A stretch of 37,561 nt of DNA from SAR86 cluster bacterium (GCA_002401885.1 NVUL01000010.1:15205-52765), one strand, 5' to 3'; numbered from the stretch's first letter, positions 16,170 through 25,008 are shown. The notes: generated from the sequence alone by a model not told the origin. Numbers and translations are program-made.

Positions 16170-16796
16170 CTAAACACCATTTAGCGCTATCTGCAGGGAG
16201 ATCGATATTAAGATCGCCCCCATGGCGCGCTCCAACCATACCCCCATTCTTAGAATGAAGACTCTCACCCTTGGAATCCCTAAGATTAGGGATAAAAGCG
16301 CGAACCAAAGGAATGTCGCTACCGCAAGGTATAAGCCATACATGATCTGGACGGTGGTCGGTGTATTGGGATCGATGACGACAGTGAATAGAGCGAGGAA
16401 AAACAGTGTGGCCTTCGGGTTTAAGCCGTTCGTTAAGAAGCCTAAACCAAATGCGCGTGCCGCGGATGGTGCCGGCCCTTGCGTGGCTTCGCCTTTTCCC
16501 ACGGCTTGAATAAGAGAATTTCGAATTGACTGCACTCCCAAATAAAACAGATAGCCCGCTGCCAGGAGTTTCATTGCATTAAATAGTGCGGGTGACTGTG
16601 AAAGAAGCAGCGCCACACCTAACAGGCAATATGCCACATGCAACAGTATGGCACTGCCTACTCCGAGGCTCGTCCAAATCCCAGATCGCGTGCCACACCG
16701 CACACTCTGTCCCATAACAACAGCAAAGTCGGGTCCGGGAGAGGCAACGGCGAAGAAATGCGCAATTGCAATGGTGAGAAATTCAGCCCAATACAT
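16170..16796 (-). CDS. LysE/RhtB family amino acid exporter
   Basis: This is a 208-residue inner membrane protein with about six hydrophobic segments. The family signature is near the N-terminus: FFAVASPGPDFAVVMGQSVRCGTRSGIWTSLGVG. Later segments include KLLAAGYLFYLGVQSIRNSL and FLTNGLNPKATLFFLALFTVVI. Members export threonine, homoserine, lysine or other small molecules; the substrate here cannot be told. It sits 39 bp after ccmI in the same direction and may be read with the cytochrome c maturation genes, though no functional link is evident. Confidence 0.9.
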   Translation of the reverse strand: MYWAEFLTIAIAHFFAVASPGPDFAVVMGQSVRCGTRSGIWTSLGVGSAILLHVAYCLLGVALLLSQSPALFNAMKLLAAGYLFYLGVQSIRNSLIQAVGKGEATQGPAPSAARAFGLGFLTNGLNPKATLFFLALFTVVIDPNTPTTVQIMYGLYLAVATFLWFALLSLILGIPRVRVFILRMGVWLERAMGAILISISLQIALNGV

Positions 16797-16835
16797 TCAA
16801 CTCTCGTTCTGACAGTACGTGTTTTTCACTACCAG

Positions 16836-18089
16836 TCAGGGAACTCTATCTACTATTTCCAGACTTATAACAGCTCTCTTACCATTGTGCGAAAAGTTGT
16901 CAGTCTGCGAGCGGTAGTCGCCCGAGCTCGGTGTGGCTGAGCCCGAGAATGAGACGGATGCCGAAACAAAAATCGTATCAGCGGAAGAGATATTGAACGG
17001 ACCGACTGCGTATGAATTGTCGAGTTGAATGTTCGCGGGTAGATCCGATACCGTAAGGTCGATGGCAGCGAGTGGAGGTAGCCCCTCTTGAGCGGCATTG
17101 CGTACCGCCACAAAGACACGCAAGTTCCCATCAAGTTCCAAGCCCTCGGCTAGCGAGAGATCAATTTCGATGGTTGGCCCAGCTGCAACATCTTGCCCAT
17201 CTCCAGCTAAGCGCTGCTGTGCGATGGCGATACTGCGCCGAAGGATTTGGGCCTGCTCACTATTTGGATTGCTCTGAATAATAAGTCGCCAATACTCGAT
17301 AGCGGTCTCAAAATCTTCCCGCTCTTCTGCGTCTGCAGCGATCAATTGCAGTATCGAAATTTCATTAGGATTAATCGCGCGTGCTTCGTCAATTACTTCG
17401 AGGATGTCGGCGGTAAAAGTAAACTCGGCAAGGATATACTTAGCCATCGCAACTCGACCCAGCACGAGGGCTTTCTCAGGCGTCTCTTCCATACGCCCCG
17501 CCGATTGCGTATAGGCGATCTCTGCTTCGTTGAACATGCCGATGCTGGCGAAATTTTCTGCTAAAAAATACCAGGCCCACGGCCGATCATCGTCTGCCTG
17601 AACCACCTCGCCCAAGCTAATAATCAAATCCTGAGATTCCTGTGGGTTGTCCTGATTGTTCACCGTTCGCTGAAACAACCCCATCAATTCTACATCATTC
17701 TTAAAACCCCACTCGCTATACAGACCGTAGGCTACGAGCGGCATCAATAGGCAAAGCAGCAGAGGAATGGATAAGTTATAGGCAGGAGACTTAGTGGCCG
17801 TTTTTTTCTCCTGCTTTGTCTTGCCCTTTGTTGGTAGCTCTTCATCCGAGACATCTGATAATAGGCTTTGTTGCATCTCCTGAATCAACACATCGAACTC
17901 AGCTTGGTCGAGATTGCCAGAAGCCAACTCGTTTTCGAGCTCGTCGCTACGCTCCTGAAATAGAGCAATGTTTTCATTCTTTCGCGACGCATCTTCAACA
18001 AATGACTCGGCTCTATTGCGAACCCACAGCGGAAGTAAGACAAAGCCTACGGCGATTACGAAAAGTATTGCGGTAAATATCCAGAACAA
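16836..18089 (-). CDS. ccmI: Cytochrome c maturation protein CcmI (CycH)
   Basis: CcmI binds apocytochrome c and presents it to the CcmFH heme ligation complex. It has 417 residues. Two transmembrane segments (residues 1-20 and about 108-124) flank a cytoplasmic stretch with coiled-coil character. The periplasmic part contains TPR-like helices (for example WAWYFLAENFASIGMFNEAEIAY and EDFETAIEYWRLIIQSNPNSEQAQ) and a beta-rich C-terminal domain from about residue 300. The length is typical of gammaproteobacterial CcmI. It is the last of the ccm run, 31 bp after ccmH. Confidence 0.93.
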   Translation of the reverse strand: MFWIFTAILFVIAVGFVLLPLWVRNRAESFVEDASRKNENIALFQERSDELENELASGNLDQAEFDVLIQEMQQSLLSDVSDEELPTKGKTKQEKKTATKSPAYNLSIPLLLCLLMPLVAYGLYSEWGFKNDVELMGLFQRTVNNQDNPQESQDLIISLGEVVQADDDRPWAWYFLAENFASIGMFNEAEIAYTQSAGRMEETPEKALVLGRVAMAKYILAEFTFTADILEVIDEARAINPNEISILQLIAADAEEREDFETAIEYWRLIIQSNPNSEQAQILRRSIAIAQQRLAGDGQDVAAGPTIEIDLSLAEGLELDGNLRVFVAVRNAAQEGLPPLAAIDLTVSDLPANIQLDNSYAVGPFNISSADTIFVSASVSFSGSATPSSGDYRSQTDNFSHNGKRAVISLEIVDRVP

Positions 18090-18120
18090 GGGGTTATTCC
18101 AATTTAGTGGTAAATTTGAC

Positions 18121-18627
18121 TTACGTTTTGTCGCCTAACAGCTGCTGCAGACGTTCCTGCTGAGACTTATTCAGCTCCGTATCGCTGTCACTAATTTTTC
18201 TAGCCCGTCGCCAAATCCCAAAGGCTATTAGGCCGCCGATTAAGAGGAACAGCAAGGGCCCAAACCACAGCAGCACTGTTCCCGCCGTTAGCCTCGGGCG
18301 AAATAGGATAAAGTCCCCATAGCGCTCAAACATAAATTGAATAATTTCACTATCGCTCCTGCCTTCCATGATCATGCGATGTATTTCTCTACGCAGATCC
18401 TCTGCTACCCCGCCCGTAGAACCTGAAAGGCTTGAGTTCTGGCACATAGGGCAACGAAGCTCATCCGATAGGGTACGAAATCTATTTTGTTGTTCTTCGG
18501 TATCGAACTCGAAAGTATCGACCTGTGAATAGGTTGCGCTAGGCAGCAGCAAACTGCCTAGCAATACGATGATTGATGCAACAGCTAGAAACATAGTGCG
18601 ATTTTGGAGTATTGGCGTTGAGTTCAT
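18121..18627 (-). CDS. ccmH: Cytochrome c maturation protein CcmH (thiol oxidoreductase)
   Basis: CcmH keeps apocytochrome cysteines reduced for heme attachment. It has 168 residues: a signal sequence (hydrophobic 12-33), the redox motif LRCPMCQN (Cys59 and Cys62), the three-helix domain ending MFERYGDFILFRP, and a C-terminal membrane helix LLWFGPLLFLLIGGLIAFGIW. It is the short CcmH, with the CycH part encoded separately as ccmI, as in Pseudomonas rather than the E. coli fusion. It starts 4 bp after ccmG. Confidence 0.96.
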   Translation of the reverse strand: MNSTPILQNRTMFLAVASIIVLLGSLLLPSATYSQVDTFEFDTEEQQNRFRTLSDELRCPMCQNSSLSGSTGGVAEDLRREIHRMIMEGRSDSEIIQFMFERYGDFILFRPRLTAGTVLLWFGPLLFLLIGGLIAFGIWRRARKISDSDTELNKSQQERLQQLLGDKT

Positions 18628-18631
18628 CCTC

Positions 18632-19168
18632 TTATCTGCCTTCTTCTTCGCGCAATTCGGCTATCGCCGGCAGAAACTGCTCCCGCCAAACTGTTTCGTC
18701 GAGCACGCTCACATGTCGAAAACGAATGACGCCGTTCGCGTCTACTAGATAGGTTTCTGGAGCACCATAGACACCCAGGTCGATGCCGAAGCGCCCGCTC
18801 TCATCCAATATGCTAAACGAGAATGGATTGCCATTTTCCTGCAGCCAATCGATAGCTAAGTCCTGCCGATCACGATAGTTCACTCCTACGACAGGAATCT
18901 CCCCTTCTTCTGACAAACGCATGAGGGTCGGATGCTCGATTAGGCAAGGCAGGCAATACGACCCCCACACATTCAGCAAGAATATTTGAGCAGGTAGGTC
19001 CGAATTGCTGACGTCGCTACCATCTACCGAAGTTAATTCGAAGTTTGGCATAGGCTTATCGATTAGCATCGAAGGCAGGGTCTTTGTGTCCAAGTATAGA
19101 CCACGCCAAAGCGCGATCGCGACAACAACAAAACCGAGCACCGGGAGATAGAATTTCAATTTACCCAT
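18632..19168 (-). CDS. ccmG: Periplasmic thiol:disulfide interchange protein CcmG (DsbE)
   Basis: This is a membrane-anchored thioredoxin-like reductase of the cytochrome c maturation pathway, 178 residues. An N-terminal membrane anchor spans residues 7-22; the active site reads NVWGSYCLPCLIEHP (Cys72 and Cys75), against the usual WASWCPTC. The family segments VVGVNYRDRQDLAIDWLQENGNPF and GVYGAPETYLVDANGVIRFRHVS (cis-Pro loop) are present. It lies between ccmF (9 bp) and ccmH (4 bp). Electrons would come from a DsbD/CcdA protein not in this window. Confidence 0.96.
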   Translation of the reverse strand: MGKLKFYLPVLGFVVVAIALWRGLYLDTKTLPSMLIDKPMPNFELTSVDGSDVSNSDLPAQIFLLNVWGSYCLPCLIEHPTLMRLSEEGEIPVVGVNYRDRQDLAIDWLQENGNPFSFSILDESGRFGIDLGVYGAPETYLVDANGVIRFRHVSVLDETVWREQFLPAIAELREEEGR

Positions 19169-19177
19169 CGATTCGTA

Positions 19178-21184
19178 CTAGGAGCTCGGCTGCAGCTCGC
19201 CTCCGATAGAATTCGATTTTCCCGGAGAGCGCCTCGACTCCGTCTGTTTTCGACGCAGGCGTCGATAGCGCTTATCGGCTGCCGCTAAGATGCCTCCAAA
19301 CGTCATGAAAATAGCACCTAGCCATATCCATCGAACGAAAGGTTTGACATAGATCGTCATCGACCAGGAGTCCCCTTCTTTCTGTTCGCCAAGCGTGATG
19401 AAGAGATCGCGCAAGAAGCCCGCATCGATCGCCATCTCTGTCGAAGGAGTATTAGTAGCCAAGTAAATTCTGCGTTCTGGGTACAGGGTCGCTATTTCAT
19501 CGCCGCCCTTCAATACCGTGAAGGTCCCCTGTTCTCCGACATAGTTCGGGCCATTCACCGAAGCCGTACCTTCGAACTGAAATACATAGTCGCCCAGCCC
19601 TACATCCTGCCCGGGCGACAACAGCACACTGCGCTCTGTGCTAAAACTGCTAGTCAGCGCTACGCCGATCAACATGATGGCCAAACCCATGTGTGCCATC
19701 TGCATCCCATAGTAACTAAACGACAACGAACGAAGCCCTTTTAGGCGTGTTGCCTTATTCGCCGTCTTATTCACAAAATCCTGCAGCATCGCCAGCATGA
19801 TCCACGAACCAATTGCGACAGCTAGAGTTGCGGGTAGCGAGACCTGGCGTGTAACTAGTAGTGGCAGCACAACACCTAACGCGAGGGCCGCCAATGCGAC
19901 TTTACCTAGCTGTTGCATTAGATAAGTCGTCGAGGTGCGCTTCCAGCGAGTGAATGGACCAATAGATAATAGCAATGCGAGCAGCCCCATCAACGGGATA
20001 AAGATTGTATTAAAGTAAGGGGGGCCAATCGAGATCAGATCATCCGTGATCGCCTGGTACACCATCGGAAATAGTGTGCCCAAGAATACAGACGCCGCTG
20101 CCACAACCAAGATAATGTTGTTCGAGAGTAACAGGATCTCTCGCGAAACCAGATCAAATCCAAACTCACTCTTCATTAGAGGCGCTCTAAAGGCAAACAA
20201 CAACAAGGCCCCACCAACGGTTATGCCAAGAATGGCCAGTATGAAGAAACCTCTGCTTGGGTCACTCGCAAACGCGTGCACCGAAGTTAGCAAACCTGAA
20301 CGCGTAATAAAGGTGCCCAGCAAGCTGCCTGCAAAAGCCAATATCGCTAACAACACGGTCCATGCCTTGAATACGCCGCGTTTCTCGGTAGCTGCCAAGG
20401 AGTGAATCAATGCTGTGCCGAATAGCCAAGTTATCAGAGGTGGATTCTCGACAGGATCCCAAGCCCACCAACCGCCCCAACCTAATTCGTAATAGGCCCA
20501 CCAGCTGCCGAGAGCAATGCCCAAAGTGAGAATAGCCCAAGCCACGTTAGCCCAGGGACGACACCAACGCGCCCATGCCGCATCCATCTTTCCACTCAAT
20601 AGCGCCGCCATTGCGAAGGCGAACACCACCGAAAAGCCCACGTAGCCCATATAGAGAGTTGGAGGATGAATAATGAAACCAAAATCCTGCAGCGCGGAAT
20701 TCAAATCTGCGCCATCGACTGGCGGTAGTGGCACAATACGATCGAAGGGGTTCGATGTCGCGAGCATGAATAAAATGTAACCGGTAATGAGGAAACCTAG
20801 TACGCCCAAGACTCTAGCAACGAATTCCAACGGCATGCTATTACTAAAAATGGCAACGGCTAGCATCCAGCCCGCAAGCATGAATGTCCAAAGTAGAAAT
20901 GAACCCTCGTGCCCACCCCATACCGCCGTTAATTTGTATCGATCAGGAAGCAGAGAATTAGAATGTTGAGCGACAAACTGAACAGAAAAATCGTCGGTAA
21001 TAAACGCGTAAGCTAGGATAGCAATACTTATACCTAGGAACACAAAGACACCGGCCGAAAGTGGGCGCGCCATGCTCATCCACAGGAAATTATTCTGATA
21101 AGCTCCGATAATAGGCAAAGTCGCGAGTATCATGCTAAGGCAAAGTGCCAATATCAGTGAGAACTGACCTACCTCTGGAATCAT
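19178..21184 (-). CDS. ccmF: Heme lyase subunit CcmF
   Basis: CcmF is the large polytopic membrane protein that takes heme from CcmE and attaches it to apocytochrome c. It has 668 residues with about 15 hydrophobic segments. The WWD domain reads GWGGWWAWDPVENPPLITWLFG, against ENASFMPW in E. coli; conserved His contexts include WGGHEGSFLLW, HPPTLYMGYVG, ALIHSLA and LTSVHAFASDP. The ATG (21184-21182) directly follows the ccmE TAG with no gap, so the two are likely coupled. Confidence 0.97.
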   Translation of the reverse strand: MIPEVGQFSLILALCLSMILATLPIIGAYQNNFLWMSMARPLSAGVFVFLGISIAILAYAFITDDFSVQFVAQHSNSLLPDRYKLTAVWGGHEGSFLLWTFMLAGWMLAVAIFSNSMPLEFVARVLGVLGFLITGYILFMLATSNPFDRIVPLPPVDGADLNSALQDFGFIIHPPTLYMGYVGFSVVFAFAMAALLSGKMDAAWARWCRPWANVAWAILTLGIALGSWWAYYELGWGGWWAWDPVENPPLITWLFGTALIHSLAATEKRGVFKAWTVLLAILAFAGSLLGTFITRSGLLTSVHAFASDPSRGFFILAILGITVGGALLLFAFRAPLMKSEFGFDLVSREILLLSNNIILVVAAASVFLGTLFPMVYQAITDDLISIGPPYFNTIFIPLMGLLALLLSIGPFTRWKRTSTTYLMQQLGKVALAALALGVVLPLLVTRQVSLPATLAVAIGSWIMLAMLQDFVNKTANKATRLKGLRSLSFSYYGMQMAHMGLAIMLIGVALTSSFSTERSVLLSPGQDVGLGDYVFQFEGTASVNGPNYVGEQGTFTVLKGGDEIATLYPERRIYLATNTPSTEMAIDAGFLRDLFITLGEQKEGDSWSMTIYVKPFVRWIWLGAIFMTFGGILAAADKRYRRLRRKQTESRRSPGKSNSIGGELQPSS

Positions 21185-21646
21185 CTAGTTTGTTCCTGCA
21201 GGCATATGGTTTTCGGTAGAAGCGCCCGCTGCGTCTAATGCGGCCTTCACTTCTGGCGACATGAAGTTTTCATCGTGCTTAGCCAGGACTCGCGATGCTT
21301 GAAAGACACCGGCGGCGTCCATTTCGCCTTCGGCTACAATTCCCTGCCCCTCACGAAATAGATCAGGTAAGATTCCCTCATATTGAATAGGCACATCGCT
21401 TACGAAATCCGTTGCCACGAAGTTCACTTTTAGACTGTCAGTTGCACCAAGAACCGTTCCCGTCTTTACCATGCCACCAATTCTGAAATGCTGGCCCGGC
21501 CCAACCTCACCTTCTGCAACTTGGGTTGGTGTATAAAACATATTGATGTTTTGCTTCAGCGCAAAGGCGGTAAAGCCAACGGCAACGCTAAGGCCGGCGG
21601 CTATAAACAAAATAATTCCGAGCTTCTTACGTCTATGGGGTTTCAT
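21185..21646 (-). CDS. ccmE: Heme chaperone CcmE (HxxxF variant)
   Basis: CcmE holds heme covalently through a histidine and passes it to CcmF. It has 153 residues, an N-terminal membrane anchor (residues 9-29) and an OB-fold periplasmic domain with FRIGGMVKTGTV and the end VLAKHDENFMSPEV. The heme-linking His is His124. Four residues on, where E. coli and most relatives have Tyr (HDENY), this protein has Phe128 (codon TTC). That tyrosine is known to act as an axial ligand of the bound heme iron. The rest of the gene looks normal. Confidence 0.95.
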   Translation of the reverse strand: MKPHRRKKLGIILFIAAGLSVAVGFTAFALKQNINMFYTPTQVAEGEVGPGQHFRIGGMVKTGTVLGATDSLKVNFVATDFVSDVPIQYEGILPDLFREGQGIVAEGEMDAAGVFQASRVLAKHDENFMSPEVKAALDAAGASTENHMPAGTN

Positions 21647-21681
21647 CTATTACTCCGAAACGACTAATACTCAAATGGGAC

Positions 21682-21897
21682 CTAATCGCCACTACTATCA
21701 TCTTCACTTTGAATCTCGGCATCTAAAGTCATGCGACGCTTTAGCTGACGAATAATCTTTTGCTTCTTACGCCAGGGGAATATTAGGTTAATAGCAACGA
21801 AAATGGCGAAGAGCGCGTATACCGACCATACATTGAATCCGTAGCCACCCATGTCGAAAAATTCGGCCCAGGTTGAAAACTGTATTGCATCTAACAT
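21682..21897 (-). CDS. ccmD: Cytochrome c maturation protein CcmD
   Basis: CcmD is a small membrane protein that helps release holo-CcmE from the CcmABC complex. It has 71 residues with the typical FFDMGGYGFNVWSVYALFAIF (membrane helix about residues 22-41) followed by a basic segment RKKQKIIRQLKRR and an acidic tail. It lies between ccmC and ccmE, 35-40 bp from each. Confidence 0.93.
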   Translation of the reverse strand: MLDAIQFSTWAEFFDMGGYGFNVWSVYALFAIFVAINLIFPWRKKQKIIRQLKRRMTLDAEIQSEDDSSGD

Positions 21898-21937
21898 CTA
21901 CTTTCCTACGATATTTGTTCTTAACTTCCTAACTCGC

Positions 21938-22681
21938 TTAGCTCTTTAAAACCAAGTCCTGAACCCACTGCGCTTTGCGCTCTCTCTCTAGTATTTCATT
22001 GCGCGTCGACAAGATCAGACTAACCGATAAAAATAGATAGACCGCTACGATCATGATTAAAGTAGCTATCCAAAATTCTGGCCCGTTCGGGCTGCTCGCA
22101 TCCGTAGTGACAGGGCTGGACACTTGGTGCAGGGTATTCCACCATTCAACGGAATACTTAATTATGACTACGTTGATGCAACCCACTATGGAGAGCAAGG
22201 CGCAGGCCTTTGCCGCCGCATCGGAATCTTCCAACGCAGAGCGCAGAGAGATAACGCCCAGAAGCAGAAATAACTGGAACAGCATCGATACCAGTCTGCT
22301 ATCTGTCCACTCCCACCAAGTTCCCCACATCACGCTTCCCCAGAGAGAACCGGTCGCCAGCGTAATGAACGAGAACCAGGCACCAAGGATGGCCGCATGC
22401 TTTGCCACCATATCGGCTAGTTTCATACGCCAGACCAAGGTGATAGTTCCCGCCACGAACATCAAAGGGAAAAAGGCCAAAGAGGTTCCCGCTACCGCCA
22501 CGTGCACAATCAAAATTCTCGAGGTAAAGCCTTGTTGGTAGTCTGGAGGCAAAAACACGAGGCCCCAGACCACACCAACCGTCATGAAAATAACCATCGC
22601 TCCGATCAGCCAAGGCAGCCATTTCCCGCTGAGTTCATAGAACCACTTCGGAGAACCTAGTTTGAAGAACCATACCCACAT
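21938..22681 (-). CDS. ccmC: Heme handling protein CcmC
   Basis: CcmC loads heme onto CcmE. It has 247 residues and about six membrane segments. The tryptophan-rich motif reads WGTWWEWTDSRL (residues 119-130), where the usual form is WGxWWxWDARL; one residue (Thr) appears inserted before the Asp. The two flanking histidines are present: His60 in LIVHVAVAG and His185 in WWNTLHQVSSP. The N-terminal histidine region also differs from the common HVPAAWM. It is a clear CcmC by position and topology but a divergent one. 129 bp without a gene separate it from ccmB. Confidence 0.93.
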   Translation of the reverse strand: MWVWFFKLGSPKWFYELSGKWLPWLIGAMVIFMTVGVVWGLVFLPPDYQQGFTSRILIVHVAVAGTSLAFFPLMFVAGTITLVWRMKLADMVAKHAAILGAWFSFITLATGSLWGSVMWGTWWEWTDSRLVSMLFQLFLLLGVISLRSALEDSDAAAKACALLSIVGCINVVIIKYSVEWWNTLHQVSSPVTTDASSPNGPEFWIATLIMIVAVYLFLSVSLILSTRNEILERERKAQWVQDLVLKS

Positions 22682-22810
22682 GACGAACGCCTACCCTCTT
22701 CTTGTTAACTGATCAAATATATCACGTAGCCCTAAGGCCACCGCGTTACGTATTGTAACTCATTGTAATTGAGCCGTGACCGTTATTGGAGCACTCTTCG
22801 CCAGATCTAG

Positions 22811-23500
22811 CTAATTCACGCTAATTCTAAGCGCTGCAGCCGAGGCAAGAGGAGCAAGACTAACGGAAACCGAGAGCATGACTAGCATGAGGCTTAGATA
22901 ACCGAGCGGAGACTGGCTATTCAATGTGGATTGGACGGCCAGCGTTCCAAAAATTAGGACCGGGACACTCATGGGCAGGGTAATGACAGCCAATATCAGA
23001 CCGCGACTGCCCAAGCCAACCGTGAGTGCGACAGCGATCGATCCAACCAGACTCATGATGGGAGTACCCAGTAGCAGGGATAACACCAGTGTTCCATATG
23101 CCTCCTCGGGAAGCGCCAGCATATATGCCAATAGCGGCGATACCAGCACGACCGGCAGCCCGCTTACAAGCCAGTGACTTATATTCTTAGCTAGTACTAG
23201 GAAAAACAGCGGATGAGGGCTGAGCAGTAGCTGCTCCAGTGAACCATCCTCAAAGTCAGATCTGTACAGATTGTCCATCGACAGCATTGAAGCTAGCAGC
23301 ACAGAGATCCAAATTACACCGGCCGCTATCTCAGTCAATCGATCACTCTCAGGGCTAATTCCGATTGGGAATAGCGAGACGACGATGATGAAGAACATGA
23401 ATGGGTTAACTATGTCGTTCTTCTTCTTAAACGCGATAAGCAAGTCACGCTTCAGCGTTGCGAAGAACGCAGCTGAGGTGGTTGTCTGTTTTTCTGTCAT
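22811..23500 (-). CDS. ccmB: Heme exporter ABC permease CcmB
   Basis: CcmB is the membrane subunit of the CcmAB ATPase that drives release of heme-loaded CcmE. It has 229 residues and six hydrophobic segments. Typical segments are FFATLKRDLLIAFKKKNDIVNP, LYRSDFEDGSLEQLLLSPHPLFFLVLAK and GLPVVLVSPLLAYMLALP. I chose the ATG at 23500, which has AAGGTGG 6 nt upstream, over a GTG three codons earlier. The ribosome binding site overlaps the region just after the ccmA stop, 10 bp away. Confidence 0.95.
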   Translation of the reverse strand: MTEKQTTTSAAFFATLKRDLLIAFKKKNDIVNPFMFFIIVVSLFPIGISPESDRLTEIAAGVIWISVLLASMLSMDNLYRSDFEDGSLEQLLLSPHPLFFLVLAKNISHWLVSGLPVVLVSPLLAYMLALPEEAYGTLVLSLLLGTPIMSLVGSIAVALTVGLGSRGLILAVITLPMSVPVLIFGTLAVQSTLNSQSPLGYLSLMLVMLSVSVSLAPLASAAALRISVN

Positions 23501-23510
23501 CGAGGCCACC

Positions 23511-24167
23511 TTAACCCAGACTCAATACTGTTAGCTCTGGAATACTCAAGCTGTGATGCGTAGTCACCATGACCGAGCCACCCTCGTGGGCCTGGCGCTG
23601 CAGTATATTTTCTAACAGTGCTACTCCCTTTGTATCCAGTGTAGTGAATGGCTCGTCAAGCACCCACAATGACGCCGGACTTATGATAAGCCTGGCTAGC
23701 GAGACCCTTTGTTGCTGCCCAGCTGATAGCGTGTAGCAAGGAGACTCCTCGAATCCACGCAGACCGACTTCTTTGAGCGCGGCCATAATTTGCTCGTCGC
23801 TAACCGCTTGCTTGAGGCTGCAACTCCAGCGCAGATTCTCTACTGGTGTTAGCACCTTACTTACGCCAACCCTATGCCCTATATAGAGTAGCGAAGAAAA
23901 GAAACTAGCAGCCTGGTCTTCGATTTCCTGTCCATACCATTTTATTGACCCTTCATAGCTATCGTTCAAACCACAGAGAATACGCATCAGTGTGGTTTTA
24001 CCGCTGCCATTGCTGCCCTGAACCTGCAGCACCTGCCCCTCCGGTAGGTCAAAATTCAGATTCTTAAACAATACGCGGTCATCACGCGCACAAAAAAGCT
24101 CGCGTGCAGTTAGCATGATCTTGTCAGTATCAAAATTCGAGGAGGTTGTTGGCGCTGCAGATGACAT
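23511..24167 (-). CDS. ccmA: Heme exporter ABC ATPase CcmA
   Basis: CcmA is the ATPase partner of CcmB. It has 218 residues. Walker A is GSNGSGKTT, the signature is LSAGQQQRVSLARL, Walker B is LWVLDEPFTTLD and the switch His is in TTHHSL. The first 17 residues before MLTARELFC are not conserved in the family, so the start may lie at 24116 instead; neither start has a strong ribosome binding site. It is the first gene of the ccm operon, with a probable promoter just upstream. Confidence 0.95.
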   Translation of the reverse strand: MSSAAPTTSSNFDTDKIMLTARELFCARDDRVLFKNLNFDLPEGQVLQVQGSNGSGKTTLMRILCGLNDSYEGSIKWYGQEIEDQAASFFSSLLYIGHRVGVSKVLTPVENLRWSCSLKQAVSDEQIMAALKEVGLRGFEESPCYTLSAGQQQRVSLARLIISPASLWVLDEPFTTLDTKGVALLENILQRQAHEGGSVMVTTHHSLSIPELTVLSLG

Positions 24168-24199
24168 GAACTGTGGTGTTCCCGCTATATGGGCTGGGG

Positions 24200-24205
24200 A
24201 TTATA
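24200..24205 (-). promoter_or_regulatory. Probable -10 box of the ccm operon
   Basis: Reads TATAAT on the minus strand, followed by CCCCAGC, 33 bp before the ccmA start. The 15-bp context is identical to that upstream of trpS. The -35 is weak. It lies in the 88-bp gap between fliA and ccmA, so ccm expression need not depend on fliA transcription. Confidence 0.5.
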
Positions 24206-24255
24206 ACGGAGAAGGTAAGCTATTGCTGCCCAAAAGCACCAGCGACGCCTGTCGA

Positions 24256-25008
24256 CTAGCGGGCCCAGTCGGAAAGTCGCGATCTCAGACGCATAGCCGC
24301 CTGACTGTGTATCTGACTTACACGAGACTCGCTGACTCCAATCACCTCACCTATCTCTTTCAGGTTTAGCTCCTCGTCATAGTAAAGCGCGAGCACAAGT
24401 TTTTCTCGATCTGGCAGGCCATCGATAGCCTTGGCTAGATGCGCCTTGAATGTAGAGCGTTGCAAGCCGTCACAGGGACCGGGAAGCTCGCCAGCTGCTA
24501 ATTCGATAGCCGAATCATCGCCTTCCATTATGTCATCGAAACTAAAAAGACGGCTGCCACTAGCGTCCTGCAATATCGCATAATAGGCGTTGAGGTCGAT
24601 CTCCAGTTCTTTGGCGATATCCGGGTCTTTGGCATCTTTACCCGTACGGGCTTCGATTGCCTTTATCGCTTCTGCAACTTTTCGAGACTTTCGGTGTACC
24701 GATCTGGGTGCCCAGTCTCCCTTTCTGACTTCGTCCAACATAGATCCACGAATTCGTATGCCGGCATAAGTTTCGAAGCTCGCCCCTTTAGAGACATCAT
24801 ATTTCTTCGCCGCCTCCAACAGTCCGATCATGCCCGATTGAATTAAATCGTCAATCTGGACACTGGCAGGCATTCTCAGCAATAGGTGATGTGCGATGCG
24901 CTTTACGAGTGGCGCATAGCGCACCACTACTGCCGTTAAATTCTCATCTGACGCCTCACCATTTGGTAAGACCGGTTCGTAAACTTTAGCTTCAGTTGCC
25001 GAAGTCAT
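24256..25008 (-). CDS. fliA: Flagellar sigma factor FliA (sigma-28)
   Basis: FliA directs RNA polymerase to late flagellar and chemotaxis promoters. It has 250 residues. Region 2 is well preserved (VKRIAHHLLLRMPASVQIDDLIQSGMIGLLEAAKKYD, then FETYAGIRIRGSMLDEVRKGDWAPRSVHRKSR); region 4 reads LPDREKLVLALYYDEELNLKEIGEVIGVSESRVSQIHSQA. Closely related stress or sporulation sigma factors are less likely given the RKGDWAPRSV segment. In relatives fliA sits in flhF-fleN-fliA-cheYZAB ahead of ccm; here both sides lack flagellar and che genes. The 5' leader has two short hairpins (25040-25061 and 25062-25081). Confidence 0.93.
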   Translation of the reverse strand: MTSATEAKVYEPVLPNGEASDENLTAVVVRYAPLVKRIAHHLLLRMPASVQIDDLIQSGMIGLLEAAKKYDVSKGASFETYAGIRIRGSMLDEVRKGDWAPRSVHRKSRKVAEAIKAIEARTGKDAKDPDIAKELEIDLNAYYAILQDASGSRLFSFDDIMEGDDSAIELAAGELPGPCDGLQRSTFKAHLAKAIDGLPDREKLVLALYYDEELNLKEIGEVIGVSESRVSQIHSQAAMRLRSRLSDWAR

